Part shown: positions 36,341 through 45,058 of the stretch, one piece after another
How the letters are laid out: each line of letters begins with the position of its first letter
Position numbering within the stretch: the first letter of the stretch is position 1
Translations under genes and position numbers: made by a program
The notes under the pieces: generated by a model
The model's database searches: none
What the model was told of the DNA's origin: nothing
What the model saw: the letters and a program-made list of their open reading frames with translations, nothing else
DNA from: Leptolyngbya iicbica LK
GTDB taxonomy: Bacteria; Cyanobacteriota; Cyanobacteriia; Phormidesmidales; Phormidesmidaceae
Direction of reading: 5' to 3'
DNA length: 64,000 nt
NCBI RefSeq assembly: GCF_004212215.1
Contig: NZ_QVFV01000003.1
Coordinates: 379,969-443,968 of the forward strand

Positions 36341-37180
36341 ATGACGGTCTACGACATTTTGCGAACAACGGCCCGTGAGCGCGTGAGCGATGGCGCTCAG
36401 ACGCCAGTCTTAACTGGGGAGCGCACGGCAGAACGAACCCTTGTGTTGATTTGGCCACAGTTGGGAGATTTCGATAGTTTGGAATATGCCTGGTGGGTAA
36501 TGCGCGACTGGGAGCGGCTGCGGGCAGAACATATTGACGTCCGCGCGGTAGGGATTGGCGATCGCGCCTCGGGACAAAAGTTTGCCGAGTTTACCCAATT
36601 CCCGGCGGACTGTCTGTGGGTCGACCCCAGCGCCGACCTACATCGCCAACTAGACCTGTATTCTGGATTAACCATTGACTGGCCCATCTTGCGCCCCAGC
36701 CAAGCCGCCTGGGTAAATTTAATGCTGATGTGTGCGGGAATTGCGAGTCCGGGCACCTTGCGCGAAGTGTTGCGCGGCTACACGGGCGATCGCACCGCGC
36801 CCCAGCTCATCGGTGATGAAGAAACGATCGAGGATACGCCGCTGCCAACTATGAAAGGCTCGTTTTTTCGCTGGGCGGGCGGTAGCGGCTTTCAGCGACC
36901 GTTTGAGTTGGCGACCTTACGGCTGCGCAACATGACGGAGGTGCTGAGCCACTGGTCAACCTATGTACCCGATGCCCAATACATGACGCAACGCGGCGGC
37001 ACCTTCTTATTCAATCAAGCGGGCGAGTTGCTGTATGAATATCGCGATCGCGGCATTCTGGGCTTTGCCGAAAATATGAGTAATCCCCTCAGCTTTTTAT
37101 GGGACGAGACCGCCACAACTGCCCCCGCCGCCACTGACCCCACTCAGCCGAGCAACGATCTCCCTTCATCCATCAGTTAA
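36341..37180 (+). CDS. AhpC/TSA-like thioredoxin-fold protein without active-site cysteines
   Basis: The 279-residue protein resembles cyanobacterial proteins annotated as AhpC/TSA family. The C-terminal block QRGGTFLFNQAGELLYEYRD and GILGFAENMSNPLSFLW is typical of this group. The expected CxxC region reads LIWPQLGDFDSLEYAWW, with no cysteine, so it probably lacks peroxidase activity and may be a binding protein. The start is ATG 36341 (MTVYDILRTT). The last ~20 residues are Pro/Thr-rich. The family label is from motif memory and is moderate. Confidence 0.7.
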   Translation: MTVYDILRTTARERVSDGAQTPVLTGERTAERTLVLIWPQLGDFDSLEYAWWVMRDWERLRAEHIDVRAVGIGDRASGQKFAEFTQFPADCLWVDPSADLHRQLDLYSGLTIDWPILRPSQAAWVNLMLMCAGIASPGTLREVLRGYTGDRTAPQLIGDEETIEDTPLPTMKGSFFRWAGGSGFQRPFELATLRLRNMTEVLSHWSTYVPDAQYMTQRGGTFLFNQAGELLYEYRDRGILGFAENMSNPLSFLWDETATTAPAATDPTQPSNDLPSSIS

Positions 37181-37365
37181 GGAGCGATCGCGCTGGATAG
37201 ATTTTTTCCACTTCGTTGTCTGCCTGGCCACTGGCAAACCCTGACCGACGTAATCAGACAAGGGCTGTCGAGGCGGTTTTCCTCACGGGCTGAATGCGAA
37301 AAAGCACAGTAGAGTAGAATCGAAGAATTTGAAACTGCACCCAGTCAAAGGAGAGAGAACTCAAC

Positions 37366-37716
37366 ATGTCTCAAGGACAAGGATTTAGCATCCCAGGCAT
37401 CGGCAAAATGAAGGAGTTGGCTGACGCAGTCAAAAAAGCGCAGCAGATTCAAGAAGGCGCAAAGCAATTACAAGAAGACCTCGAACAAATGGAAATCGAG
37501 GGGCAAGCAGGCGACGGCCTGGTGAAAGTTTTTGTCAGCGGCAACCAAGAACCTCGCCGGGTCGAAATTGCTCCCGAAGCCTTAAATGAAGGCGCAGAAA
37601 TATTGGCCGATTTGGTCGGCGCAGCCATGAAGGATGCCTATCAAAAATCGACCGACACCATGCGAGAGCGAATGGAAACCCTGACTGGTGGCCTGAATCT
37701 GCCTAACCTGGGCTAA
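37366..37716 (+). CDS. YbaB/EbfC nucleoid-associated protein
   Basis: A 116-residue DNA-binding protein of the YbaB/EbfC family, which forms tweezer-like dimers. The pattern [18 protein letters not shown]...[25 protein letters not shown]...[18 protein letters not shown] is diagnostic. The N-terminus has a short Gly/Ser-rich extension. An AAAGGAGAG Shine-Dalgarno stands before ATG 37366. No recR or dnaX is next to it, unlike in many other bacteria. Confidence 0.93.
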   Translation: MSQGQGFSIPGIGKMKELADAVKKAQQIQEGAKQLQEDLEQMEIEGQAGDGLVKVFVSGNQEPRRVEIAPEALNEGAEILADLVGAAMKDAYQKSTDTMRERMETLTGGLNLPNLG

Positions 37717-37735
37717 TGCCGCGAGCCATACAGCA

Positions 37736-37787
37736 GCCCTCTAATTTGCTCACCCCCAGCATTGGGAACCTGAGTGCTTTAGAGGGC
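37736..37787 (+). terminator. Probable hairpin terminator after ybaB
   Basis: A 9-bp perfect stem GCCCTCTAA/TTAGAGGGC (37736-37744, 37779-37787) surrounds a 34-base loop; the T run after it is weak. Confidence 0.5.
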
Positions 37788-37848
37788 GTTGCTTAGTGTG
37801 TCTCATTCGGCGGCACAACTATTTCAGTTGCGATTTACGAGAAGCATT

Positions 37849-38337
37849 ATGACCACCCGTCTGCTGTTCGTCTGCTTGGGGAATATTTGTCGATCGCCCT
37901 CCGCAGAAAACATCATGAATCATTTGCTCCAGTCGCGTGGCCTTACTCACCGTGTGAGCTGCGACTCGGCGGGCACTTCTAGCTATCACATCGGCAGTCC
38001 CCCGGATCGACGGATGGCCCAAGCGGCTCGGCAACAAGGCATCGATCTCGTCGGGCAGGCCCGACAGCTACAAGTAGCTGATTTTGAGGCCTTTGACTGG
38101 ATCTTAGCAATGGACGATGACAACTATCGCGACATTTTGCGGCTCGATCCCCAAGGCCAATACACCCATAAAGTTAAAAAGATTTGCGATTTTTGCCGGC
38201 ATCATACCGATACTGAAGTGCCGGATCCCTACTATGGCGGGGCCGAAGGATTTCGTTACGTTATTGATTTACTGATGGATGCTTGCGAAGGATTCTTAGA
38301 CGAATTACTTCAGGAAACAGTTCCCAATGATGTGTAA
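37849..38337 (+). CDS. Low-molecular-weight protein tyrosine phosphatase
   Basis: A 162-residue cytoplasmic phosphatase with the P-loop at the N-terminus: FVCLGNICRSPSAE (nucleophile Cys9 in C-X5-R-S). The general acid Asp lies in EVPDPYYGG near the C-terminus. In cyanobacteria such enzymes act on phosphotyrosine in proteins such as phycobiliproteins or Wzc-like kinases, but a substrate is not indicated here. I chose ATG 37849; the longer frame from 37789 adds 20 residues with no family match. Confidence 0.94.
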   Translation: MTTRLLFVCLGNICRSPSAENIMNHLLQSRGLTHRVSCDSAGTSSYHIGSPPDRRMAQAARQQGIDLVGQARQLQVADFEAFDWILAMDDDNYRDILRLDPQGQYTHKVKKICDFCRHHTDTEVPDPYYGGAEGFRYVIDLLMDACEGFLDELLQETVPNDV

Positions 38338-38433
38338 AGGTAAAAAGAGTTCCTAGATATTTGGGCATCCTCACCGGGAGAGTTACTGTTCAGGGGGCAG
38401 ATTTTAGACTTTAACCGTCGATCTGGCACAGCT

Positions 38434-40197
38434 ATGGTGGATGTAGGCGATTGGTGGCGAAAACTTGGCGCAGCGATAGGCACACGAGTCAGCAGTGCGA
38501 TCGCCCTCGCTGGCTTGGGCTGGTGTGCCACCGCCTTACCGGCTCACAGTGCTGAAACCATCATCGTCAGCTACGGTGCCCTTGAACGCAGCATCCTGGT
38601 CGAAGATTTAGAAGCGTTTGCGCAGGGCCAGGACTTGAGTCCGCAACTGGCTGCCTATGCCCGTTATGCCGAACTCACGGACTCTGACTTAGCCGCTTTG
38701 CGAGATATTTTGACCGAGCGAGCCGAGCTCAGCCACGTCGATTTATCCCAGTTTCTCTACACCTCCCAGGGCAAAACCTTGCTCGAACTCTTGGGCAACA
38801 TTATTCAAACCCCAGCCCGTCAATCAGGCTTTTCGGCGATTCGCGCTGGGGTGATCCTGGCGGCAGCCGATGACAAGGAAGGGTTGTCGATTCTTAACTT
38901 TTTGAAAAAATATCCGACGCCGGGCATTCGGATTGATTTAGCCCAAGGTTTATCCGTCGCCGAATCAGTATTCGTCACCCTAGATCATGCAGAGCGGGCG
39001 TTTACCCTGGTACATGCGCTAGCGGCAGAATCGGCCCAACAAACCTCACCAGAGGAGGTTTTGGCGACCCAGCAACTCCTATTTGAGCTGCCTCGTTTTG
39101 ACGTTACACAAGAACTGATGCGGCTACCGGCCAGGCAAGTCGAAGCCACGTTATTTTTGCCACAGCCTCGCCTTTCCGGACAACCCTTGCCAGAAGAGAT
39201 TCCGGTGGTGGTGATTTCGCATGGCTTAGGCGACGGTCGTACCAGTTATGACTATTTAGCCAACTTTTTAGCTGAGCGGGGGTTTGCGGTGGCATCGCTA
39301 GACCATCCCGGTAGCAATAGTCAGCAGATTGCTCAGCTATTATCTGGTCTCTCGCCCGAACTGATCGACGATCACGAATTTGCCAACCGACCGATTGATG
39401 TGTCTGAACTGCTGAACGAGTTGGAGCAGTTCGCCAAGACTAGACCTGACTTAGGCGATCGCCTCAACACTAACAATGTCGGCGTCATCGGCCACTCATT
39501 TGGGGGATACACCGCCCTGGCCCTGGGTGGAGCCACCTACAGTCCCGAAACCTTATTGCAAGCCTGCGAGCCGCAGCCCGACTATCTGAATCCATCACTG
39601 TTGCTCCAGTGCCAGGCCTCCGGGGTCATGGAGGAGGCCCAGGGGTTCAAGGACGATCGCGTCCGAGCAGTGCTGGCCGTGAATCCGGTCGGTCGAGACA
39701 TCTTTGGCCCGTCAGGGTATCGCAACATCGGCGTGCCGACGATGATTTTCAGCGCCACCGATGATACCGTTGCGCCCGCCCTACCAGAACAAATTGAGCC
39801 TTTTACCTGGCTACAAACCCCCTCTCGTTACTTGGTCTTGGCGAGTGACACGACCCACTTTTCGGTAATTGACTGGGATCCGACAAATGAACCTTTGATT
39901 GCAGTGCCAGAGGGGCTGTTGGGCACGAGCCCAGAATTGGCCAAAGATTATCTGCAAACCCTGGCATTGGTATTTATGTTGCGCTATTTGCAGCAAGATA
40001 GCCGTTATGATGCGGCCCTGACCGCTCAATTCATCGACAGCTCAGTGATGCGATCGCCCCTCACGCCCCTCAGCCTGATTGACAACCTGCGGGCTGAGGC
40101 ACTCGATCAAGCGATTAATGGCGATGACTTACTAACTGACCTGCGGCCAGCACAGCAATCGCCCAAGCCCATCCGGAGTTTAGGCCAGCGCCGCTAA
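38434..40197 (+). CDS. Secreted alpha/beta hydrolase with DUF1400 N-domain (copy 1)
   Basis: The 587-residue protein has a signal peptide ending near PAHSA (about 39), then a cyanobacteria-specific N-terminal domain (DUF1400) of about 140 residues with IIVSYGALERSILVEDLEAFA. The hydrolase half carries VVVISHGLGDGRTSYDYLA and a nucleophile elbow GHSFGG with Ser355, and a late SDTTHFSVIDW with the likely general base. It is related to platelet-activating-factor acetylhydrolase/chlorophyllase-type enzymes; the substrate is unknown. A second copy follows at 41748, about 1.5 kb away. Confidence 0.86.
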   Translation: MVDVGDWWRKLGAAIGTRVSSAIALAGLGWCATALPAHSAETIIVSYGALERSILVEDLEAFAQGQDLSPQLAAYARYAELTDSDLAALRDILTERAELSHVDLSQFLYTSQGKTLLELLGNIIQTPARQSGFSAIRAGVILAAADDKEGLSILNFLKKYPTPGIRIDLAQGLSVAESVFVTLDHAERAFTLVHALAAESAQQTSPEEVLATQQLLFELPRFDVTQELMRLPARQVEATLFLPQPRLSGQPLPEEIPVVVISHGLGDGRTSYDYLANFLAERGFAVASLDHPGSNSQQIAQLLSGLSPELIDDHEFANRPIDVSELLNELEQFAKTRPDLGDRLNTNNVGVIGHSFGGYTALALGGATYSPETLLQACEPQPDYLNPSLLLQCQASGVMEEAQGFKDDRVRAVLAVNPVGRDIFGPSGYRNIGVPTMIFSATDDTVAPALPEQIEPFTWLQTPSRYLVLASDTTHFSVIDWDPTNEPLIAVPEGLLGTSPELAKDYLQTLALVFMLRYLQQDSRYDAALTAQFIDSSVMRSPLTPLSLIDNLRAEALDQAINGDDLLTDLRPAQQSPKPIRSLGQRR

Positions 40198-40396
40198 CTC
40201 GTCTCGGTAAGGCCGCGATCGCTCAATCCCATACGGTGATTTGCGCAATATTTAGAGCGATTGCTCCGTCAATGTGAAACATTCGCGGGCGCTGCAGCGC
40301 GGGAAAACGCAGTGCGACCCACCAGGTTATCTAAGCTGTGGGACTCGCCCACTCAACACCACCCGACTAACCCGTAAATTGAGGTTTGACGTTGCC

Positions 40397-40675
40397 CTAG
40401 TCACCATCATCCGGCAAGTCTTCCGGCGTTATTTCTGGCGGTGGGGTATCCAGCAGATTCTTTTTGGACAGCTTGAGCTGTTTCCATAACTGCTTAATTT
40501 CCTGATAGGCTTCCTCCGACTGAATTTTGCCCCCAGTTTCCAAATTGCAAATGAACGAAACCCGTTGGGCAAACTCTTGCAAATTTGAGTTGAAGGTCAA
40601 ATTCGGTAACGTCGGTTTTCCCCAGTAGGAACTGCGAGGCGTCAAAAAATCGTCTTTGGCGTTGTTATTGGGCAT
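40397..40675 (-). CDS. Small cyanobacterial protein, DUF7219-like
   Basis: The 92-residue protein reads LTPRSSYWGKPTLPNLTFNS, then LQEFAQRVSFICNLETGGKI and QEIKQLWKQLKLSKKNL, a pattern that I recall for the DUF7219 group of cyanobacterial proteins. It is helical, soluble, and ends with an acidic Pro-rich tail. Function is unknown. It is convergent with the first DUF1400 hydrolase. Confidence 0.75.
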   Translation of the reverse strand: MPNNNAKDDFLTPRSSYWGKPTLPNLTFNSNLQEFAQRVSFICNLETGGKIQSEEAYQEIKQLWKQLKLSKKNLLDTPPPEITPEDLPDDGD

Positions 40676-41032
40676 GGTAAAACACTAAGTAAATGCCGGA
40701 AGAAAGCCAACCGTTAAACACGTCTATACGATTAAGGATAAAGGGTCATTCTCGATCTTTCCCAAATCAACCCTATCTAGAACTGCCCAGGATGACTATT
40801 TCACGGAGCCGTTGAATCGACTCAAGGATCTGTCGTGGCCGGAACTGAGAGTACTGACGGACAAATCAGTGCGGTTCAAATTACCTGCGGCTTAACGGTG
40901 TTGCTGACTCTAATTCAAGACCCTCGCTCATTTTTGTCAAGTGAGTTTGCCCATTATGCTGAGAGTTTGGCCCACGGCTAGAGGCTTTGCCGACCTGAGC
41001 AACGGCCTTCTAACTGCTAATGCAGCGATGCC
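40676..41032. other. Gene-free stretch
   Basis: No coding frame, strong hairpin or repeat is visible in this gap between two minus-strand genes. Confidence 0.4.
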
Positions 41033-41521
41033 TCACTCCGCCAGGTAGCGCCGGGTTGCCGCGATCGCCTCGGCAATCGTGGCAACCGGCACTAGCGGCG
41101 TAGAAGATAGATCCGATAGCGTTTCCAGCAGACAACCTGAAGGCTGAAGCACAATCAGCGGCTTCCCTAGCTTCAGAGCCAGCGCCATTTCTGACAGGGT
41201 GCCGGGGCCGAGGCCACAGGCAATCACAACACGGCTGGAGAGAATATTGATGACGTTGCGGCCTTGACCCATGCCAGTGACGATCGCAATATCCACGGCC
41301 GCCGCCTGCGTCACGTCGGCATCCGGCAAAATGCCCACCACCAGACCATTCGCCGCTTGGGCTCCCTGACTCGCAGCCGCCATGACGCCGGCGGCTCGCC
41401 CCCCCGTGAGTAATCCCCACCCAGCTTGGGCGATCGCCTCGCCTAAGGCATGAGCCGTCTGCATTTCAGCCTCACTGGCAGTCTCACCAGGCCCAATCAC
41501 GCCAATTAGAATGTGGGTCAT
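41033..41521 (-). CDS. TIGR00725/LOG-like nucleotide-binding protein
   Basis: The 162-residue SLOG-superfamily protein starts ILIGVIGPGETASEAEM and carries LLTGGRAAGVMAAASQGAQ and GLGPGTLSEMALALKLG, matching the GGxxGVM and PGGxGTxxE motifs of lysine-decarboxylase-like/LOG proteins. In LOGs those residues cleave cytokinin ribotides or similar nucleotides. The group TIGR00725 has no proven reaction. It is complete and transcribed alone. Confidence 0.85.
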   Translation of the reverse strand: MTHILIGVIGPGETASEAEMQTAHALGEAIAQAGWGLLTGGRAAGVMAAASQGAQAANGLVVGILPDADVTQAAAVDIAIVTGMGQGRNVINILSSRVVIACGLGPGTLSEMALALKLGKPLIVLQPSGCLLETLSDLSSTPLVPVATIAEAIAATRRYLAE

Positions 41522-41747
41522 GTCAGCATTAGCGGTAGCAATCCGCTCAAGCCTAATCCCCGCATCCGGTTCATGCCGGGCCGCAGGAATGATAGACGTG
41601 AGCGCCCCACACCATCAACTGGGGAGTATTTTTGGCTGGCAACAAAATTTGACATTCGCCCTCCTCTCAAACCCCGCTGACATCTATTAGATTAGATTAA
41701 CCCTGTCCTTGTGATGGGCATTGGCTCGATTCATAGCGTTAGTTTAG

Positions 41748-43637
41748 ATGCGTCCAGGCTTCCTCAAAACGATATGGCAGCTAGCCCGATCTTGCAGTTG
41801 GTATTGCCGTTTGGGAGTGCTGAGTAGTGGAGCGATCGCCTTCACCGCTTTACCGAGCCCAGCCGCGAGCGACATTCATGTCCAATTTGGCCCCGTGCAA
41901 ACGCGAGTCACGGTCGATGATCTGGCAACGTTTGCCCAGACCGGCCAGGTTGCCCCTCCGTTAGAGCCGTGGCGCCCCTTACTGACGCCAGCAGTACAGC
42001 AATCACTCCAGCGTCGCCTGAATGTCGAACCGACGCTGCGCGATCGCTTTTTAGCAGACCTCATCGGCACCAGCAAAGGGCGACCTTTTGTCACGGCTCT
42101 GGCGCAAATTGCCCCCGACCTCACGCCCGCAATGATACAAACAGCCCTGCAAACAGCAGAGGCGCATCCTGAAGGCGTGACGGCAGTGACCCTGCTAGAG
42201 TCTTTGCCTGATGACACCTTGACATTAGACGGCATCGCCCTCATGCGATTGCTTGCGCAGTTGGGGGTGTCACAGCTAGAACAAACCGCCCTGAGTCGCA
42301 TTCTGGATCGCGAGCTGCTCTCAGGCGGGGGCTCAGCCCTGACCAGTGAACTGGTGCCCGCCCAGCCTGGCCCCCATGTTCCTCAGCGCTGGGCGGTCGC
42401 CTTTCGAGATCATGAGCGCGATCGCATCGTGCCCGTTGATTTATATTGGTCGGAGCACACAACCGGGCCGATGATTGTGCTCTCCCATGGGTTGGGGGCT
42501 GATCGCAACTTTCTGCGATATCTGGCCGAACACCTGGCCTCCTACGGGTTAACCGTGGTGGCGCTAGAGCATCCGGGCAGTAATGTGGATGCCTTGATTC
42601 AATCCGACGGGGCCATCTTATCGCCCGAGGAATTTGTCGAGCGTCCCCGAGATGTCAGCTTCATTCTCGATCGCTTAGCGGATCTGCATGAGCATTCCTT
42701 TTTTCTGCGCGATCACCTCCGCATGGATTCGATCACGTTGATTGGCCACTCCTTAGGGGGCTATACCGGCCTGGTATTAGCGGGGGGCAAGGTCGATCCC
42801 ATTGCCCTGGCTGATTTTTGTGCCGGGTTAGAAGTGGGAGCCTCTTCACCGGCTGAATGGTTTCAATGTGCGGCGACGGAGGCGCAATTTCCGCCAGAGA
42901 GCTTGGCTGACCCGCGCATTACGCAACTCGTGTTGATGAATCCGCTGGCGGGGCAACTGTTTGGCGATACGGGCTTACATACGGTAAAACTGCCCACCTT
43001 GTTTGTCACAAGTACCAGTGATGGCATCGCGTCAGTCTCTGATCAACAATTACGCTCCTTTAATCAATTAGCGGGGCCGCGATCGCTCGTAGCAATCATT
43101 GGCGGTACTCATCTCAGCGTTGGCGATCCGGAAAATATCAATCCCGCGCTCACCCAAGTGCCGTTAATGCCGGAGCATCCCCCCACCGAAACGACAGCTC
43201 TGCGCACTTACATGAAAGGCGTCGTGCTCAGCTTTGCCATGCAACAGACGCCCCAGGCCACCACCTATCGACCCTTTTTAAGTGCTGAGTATGCGGCCCA
43301 GTTCTCCACCTCTGACTTACCCCTGCGGTTTAGCGATCGCCTGCCCGCCCGGGTCGATCGTTGGCTTACCAACCGCGATCGCCTGGCCCGGCGACTCACC
43401 CCAACCTTCAAAGGTATTGCCTCATTAATGCATTTAGAACTTATTGACGCGCAATATCGCCTCGCCAATTTGCGCCGTAATACGGTCGCCCAGGCTCCCA
43501 TTCAGCCGCTCGATCTGGCGGCCCGCATTGCGCCCCGTCCCCACGGCCCATTTCCCATGGCTAACCAGTCGCCGTTTACTCGTGCGTCCGACCGTCCGGC
43601 AGAATCGCCCCCGTCAGCACCGCATTCCGCAAATTAA
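41748..43637 (+). CDS. Secreted alpha/beta hydrolase with DUF1400 N-domain (copy 2)
   Basis: A 629-residue paralogue of the gene at 38434. The order is the same: signal peptide ending near PSPAAS (about 40), DUF1400 domain (IHVQFGPVQTRVTVDDLATFA), then a hydrolase with MIVLSHGLGADRNFLRYLA, GHSLGG elbow (Ser335) and GGTHLSVGD near the base. The C-terminal ~80 residues are Arg/Pro-rich and look disordered. HIP1 sites are dense in it. Its 3' end overlaps the convergent pentapeptide-repeat gene by 62 bp. Substrate unknown; export inferred. Confidence 0.85.
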   Translation: MRPGFLKTIWQLARSCSWYCRLGVLSSGAIAFTALPSPAASDIHVQFGPVQTRVTVDDLATFAQTGQVAPPLEPWRPLLTPAVQQSLQRRLNVEPTLRDRFLADLIGTSKGRPFVTALAQIAPDLTPAMIQTALQTAEAHPEGVTAVTLLESLPDDTLTLDGIALMRLLAQLGVSQLEQTALSRILDRELLSGGGSALTSELVPAQPGPHVPQRWAVAFRDHERDRIVPVDLYWSEHTTGPMIVLSHGLGADRNFLRYLAEHLASYGLTVVALEHPGSNVDALIQSDGAILSPEEFVERPRDVSFILDRLADLHEHSFFLRDHLRMDSITLIGHSLGGYTGLVLAGGKVDPIALADFCAGLEVGASSPAEWFQCAATEAQFPPESLADPRITQLVLMNPLAGQLFGDTGLHTVKLPTLFVTSTSDGIASVSDQQLRSFNQLAGPRSLVAIIGGTHLSVGDPENINPALTQVPLMPEHPPTETTALRTYMKGVVLSFAMQQTPQATTYRPFLSAEYAAQFSTSDLPLRFSDRLPARVDRWLTNRDRLARRLTPTFKGIASLMHLELIDAQYRLANLRRNTVAQAPIQPLDLAARIAPRPHGPFPMANQSPFTRASDRPAESPPSAPHSAN

Positions 43638-44415
43638 CGTAGTCCATACTGGCGCTGATCATCACGGCTTCCTTTAAATCAGCACCGCTCAAGTTTGACC
43701 AGCTCAACTTAGCCCGATAAAACGTCGCCCCCCGCAACTCCGCGCCACGCAGTGAGCTCCAACTCAAATTGGCCCCGCGTAAGTTTGCTTGCACCAGATG
43801 AGCATTGACCAGCGTACTGCCCTGCAACTTAGCGCGGCTCAGGTCGGCACCGCCCAGATCCGCATTGTCAAGGTTCGCACCACTGAGTGAAGCCGCCGCC
43901 AGATTAGCCCCAGTTAAAATCGCCCCCGTCAGCATGGCATTCGCAAAACTTGCCCCCTCCAACTTTGCCAGGGTGAGATCCGCTTCAATCAAATGACAGC
44001 GATTGAGCGCAGAATGGGACAAATTGGCTTCCCGCAGGTGGGCTTCATCCAAAACCGCTTCATTTAAGTTGGCATCCTGAATATTCGCCTTGTTGAGAAT
44101 GGCCTTAGTCAGATTGGTGCCCCGGATGCCCGCTTCGTTCAGATTGGCTTCCGTCAAATTGGCATGGGCCAAATCGGCCCCAATCAAATTCGCAAGTTCA
44201 AGATGAGCCCCTTGCAAGTTGACCTTCTCAAGCTTGGCTTCGCGAAAATTGGCCCCTTTTAAGTCGCACCCCGACAAATTAGCGTCATTCAATGTCGCTT
44301 GACGCAAATTAACATCTCGTAGGTTTTCATTCGCGAGATTGACGCCCCTCAAGTCTAAGCCCCGAAAATCTCTTTCTCCTGCGGCGTATCGGGTGATGAT
44401 TTCATTCGCATCCAT
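43576..44415 (-). CDS. Pentapeptide-repeat protein
   Basis: The 279-residue protein is almost entirely made of A(D/N)LXX pentapeptide repeats, for example LKGANFREAKLEKVNLQGAH and LSGANLDNADLGGADLSRAK, which fold as a right-handed square beta-helix. It opens MDANEIITRYAAGERDFRGL, a head seen in cyanobacterial members. No signal peptide or membrane span is visible. Functions in this family range from DNA-gyrase protection to unknown structural roles; none can be chosen here. Its 3' end overlaps the convergent hydrolase gene. Confidence 0.93.
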   Translation of the reverse strand: MDANEIITRYAAGERDFRGLDLRGVNLANENLRDVNLRQATLNDANLSGCDLKGANFREAKLEKVNLQGAHLELANLIGADLAHANLTEANLNEAGIRGTNLTKAILNKANIQDANLNEAVLDEAHLREANLSHSALNRCHLIEADLTLAKLEGASFANAMLTGAILTGANLAAASLSGANLDNADLGGADLSRAKLQGSTLVNAHLVQANLRGANLSWSSLRGAELRGATFYRAKLSWSNLSGADLKEAVMISASMDYVNLRNAVLTGAILPDGRTHE

Positions 44416-45058
44416 GTAATCGAAACCTTAATTCAGGAACTTATTGCTATTGTCTCGTTGATGAAGTTTCTGAGCAATGACACACCTTGAAAATAGGGAC
44501 TGTGGCTCTCGCACAGCGGCAACAATCATGCTTAGGAGACGGGGCTGGGCAGACGATCGCAGCGCTCCATAATAGTGGGCTCATCTTAACGCGATTTCAG
44601 GGATTGGCCGCATTCTCAAGACAAATTGTAGAGGGCTCTGGGATAGGTTGCTGCCGAGGGGGACAAGGCGATCGCTCCGGCATTATCCGCAGTTTCCTCA
44701 TGCCCTTATGGGTCTCTGCACTCGGCGGAAATCTGCCCCACAACTTCACAGAACTTTGCTGATTGCAGGCATCAAATATCGGGGAGGTCACTGATTTAAA
44801 GTCTTCTACCCTGCCTATTTTGGGGCTCGCAAGACCTTACTTAGCGATCGCCAGCAACAGTAGTCGATCCTTTTTAGGCAACGTTTAGACCCATTTTCTC
44901 GACCCCCGATGCGCCTTGTTGAAAGCCCTGGCGAGGCTAGTTGAATCCCGATAAAATCAGCATTTTTATGATGGGTCAATGATCGAGTCTATGCTGGGAA
45001 TCCAGGTGAATTCGATAGGATTAGGGAGCATTTTTCAGTACAGGCGGACAAGGTAGTC
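44416..45058. other. Gene-free stretch upstream of ilvD
   Basis: About 640 bp between the divergent pentapeptide-repeat and ilvD genes. A 91-codon frame at 44487-44762 has no coding character. No leader peptide with a run of branched-chain codons and no terminator/antiterminator pair was seen, so ilvD attenuation is not supported. Confidence 0.4.

Noticed and set aside
44487-44762. 91-codon frame upstream of ilvD
   Set aside because: No protein-like pattern, no ribosome site, and no branched-chain codon run to suggest a leader peptide.
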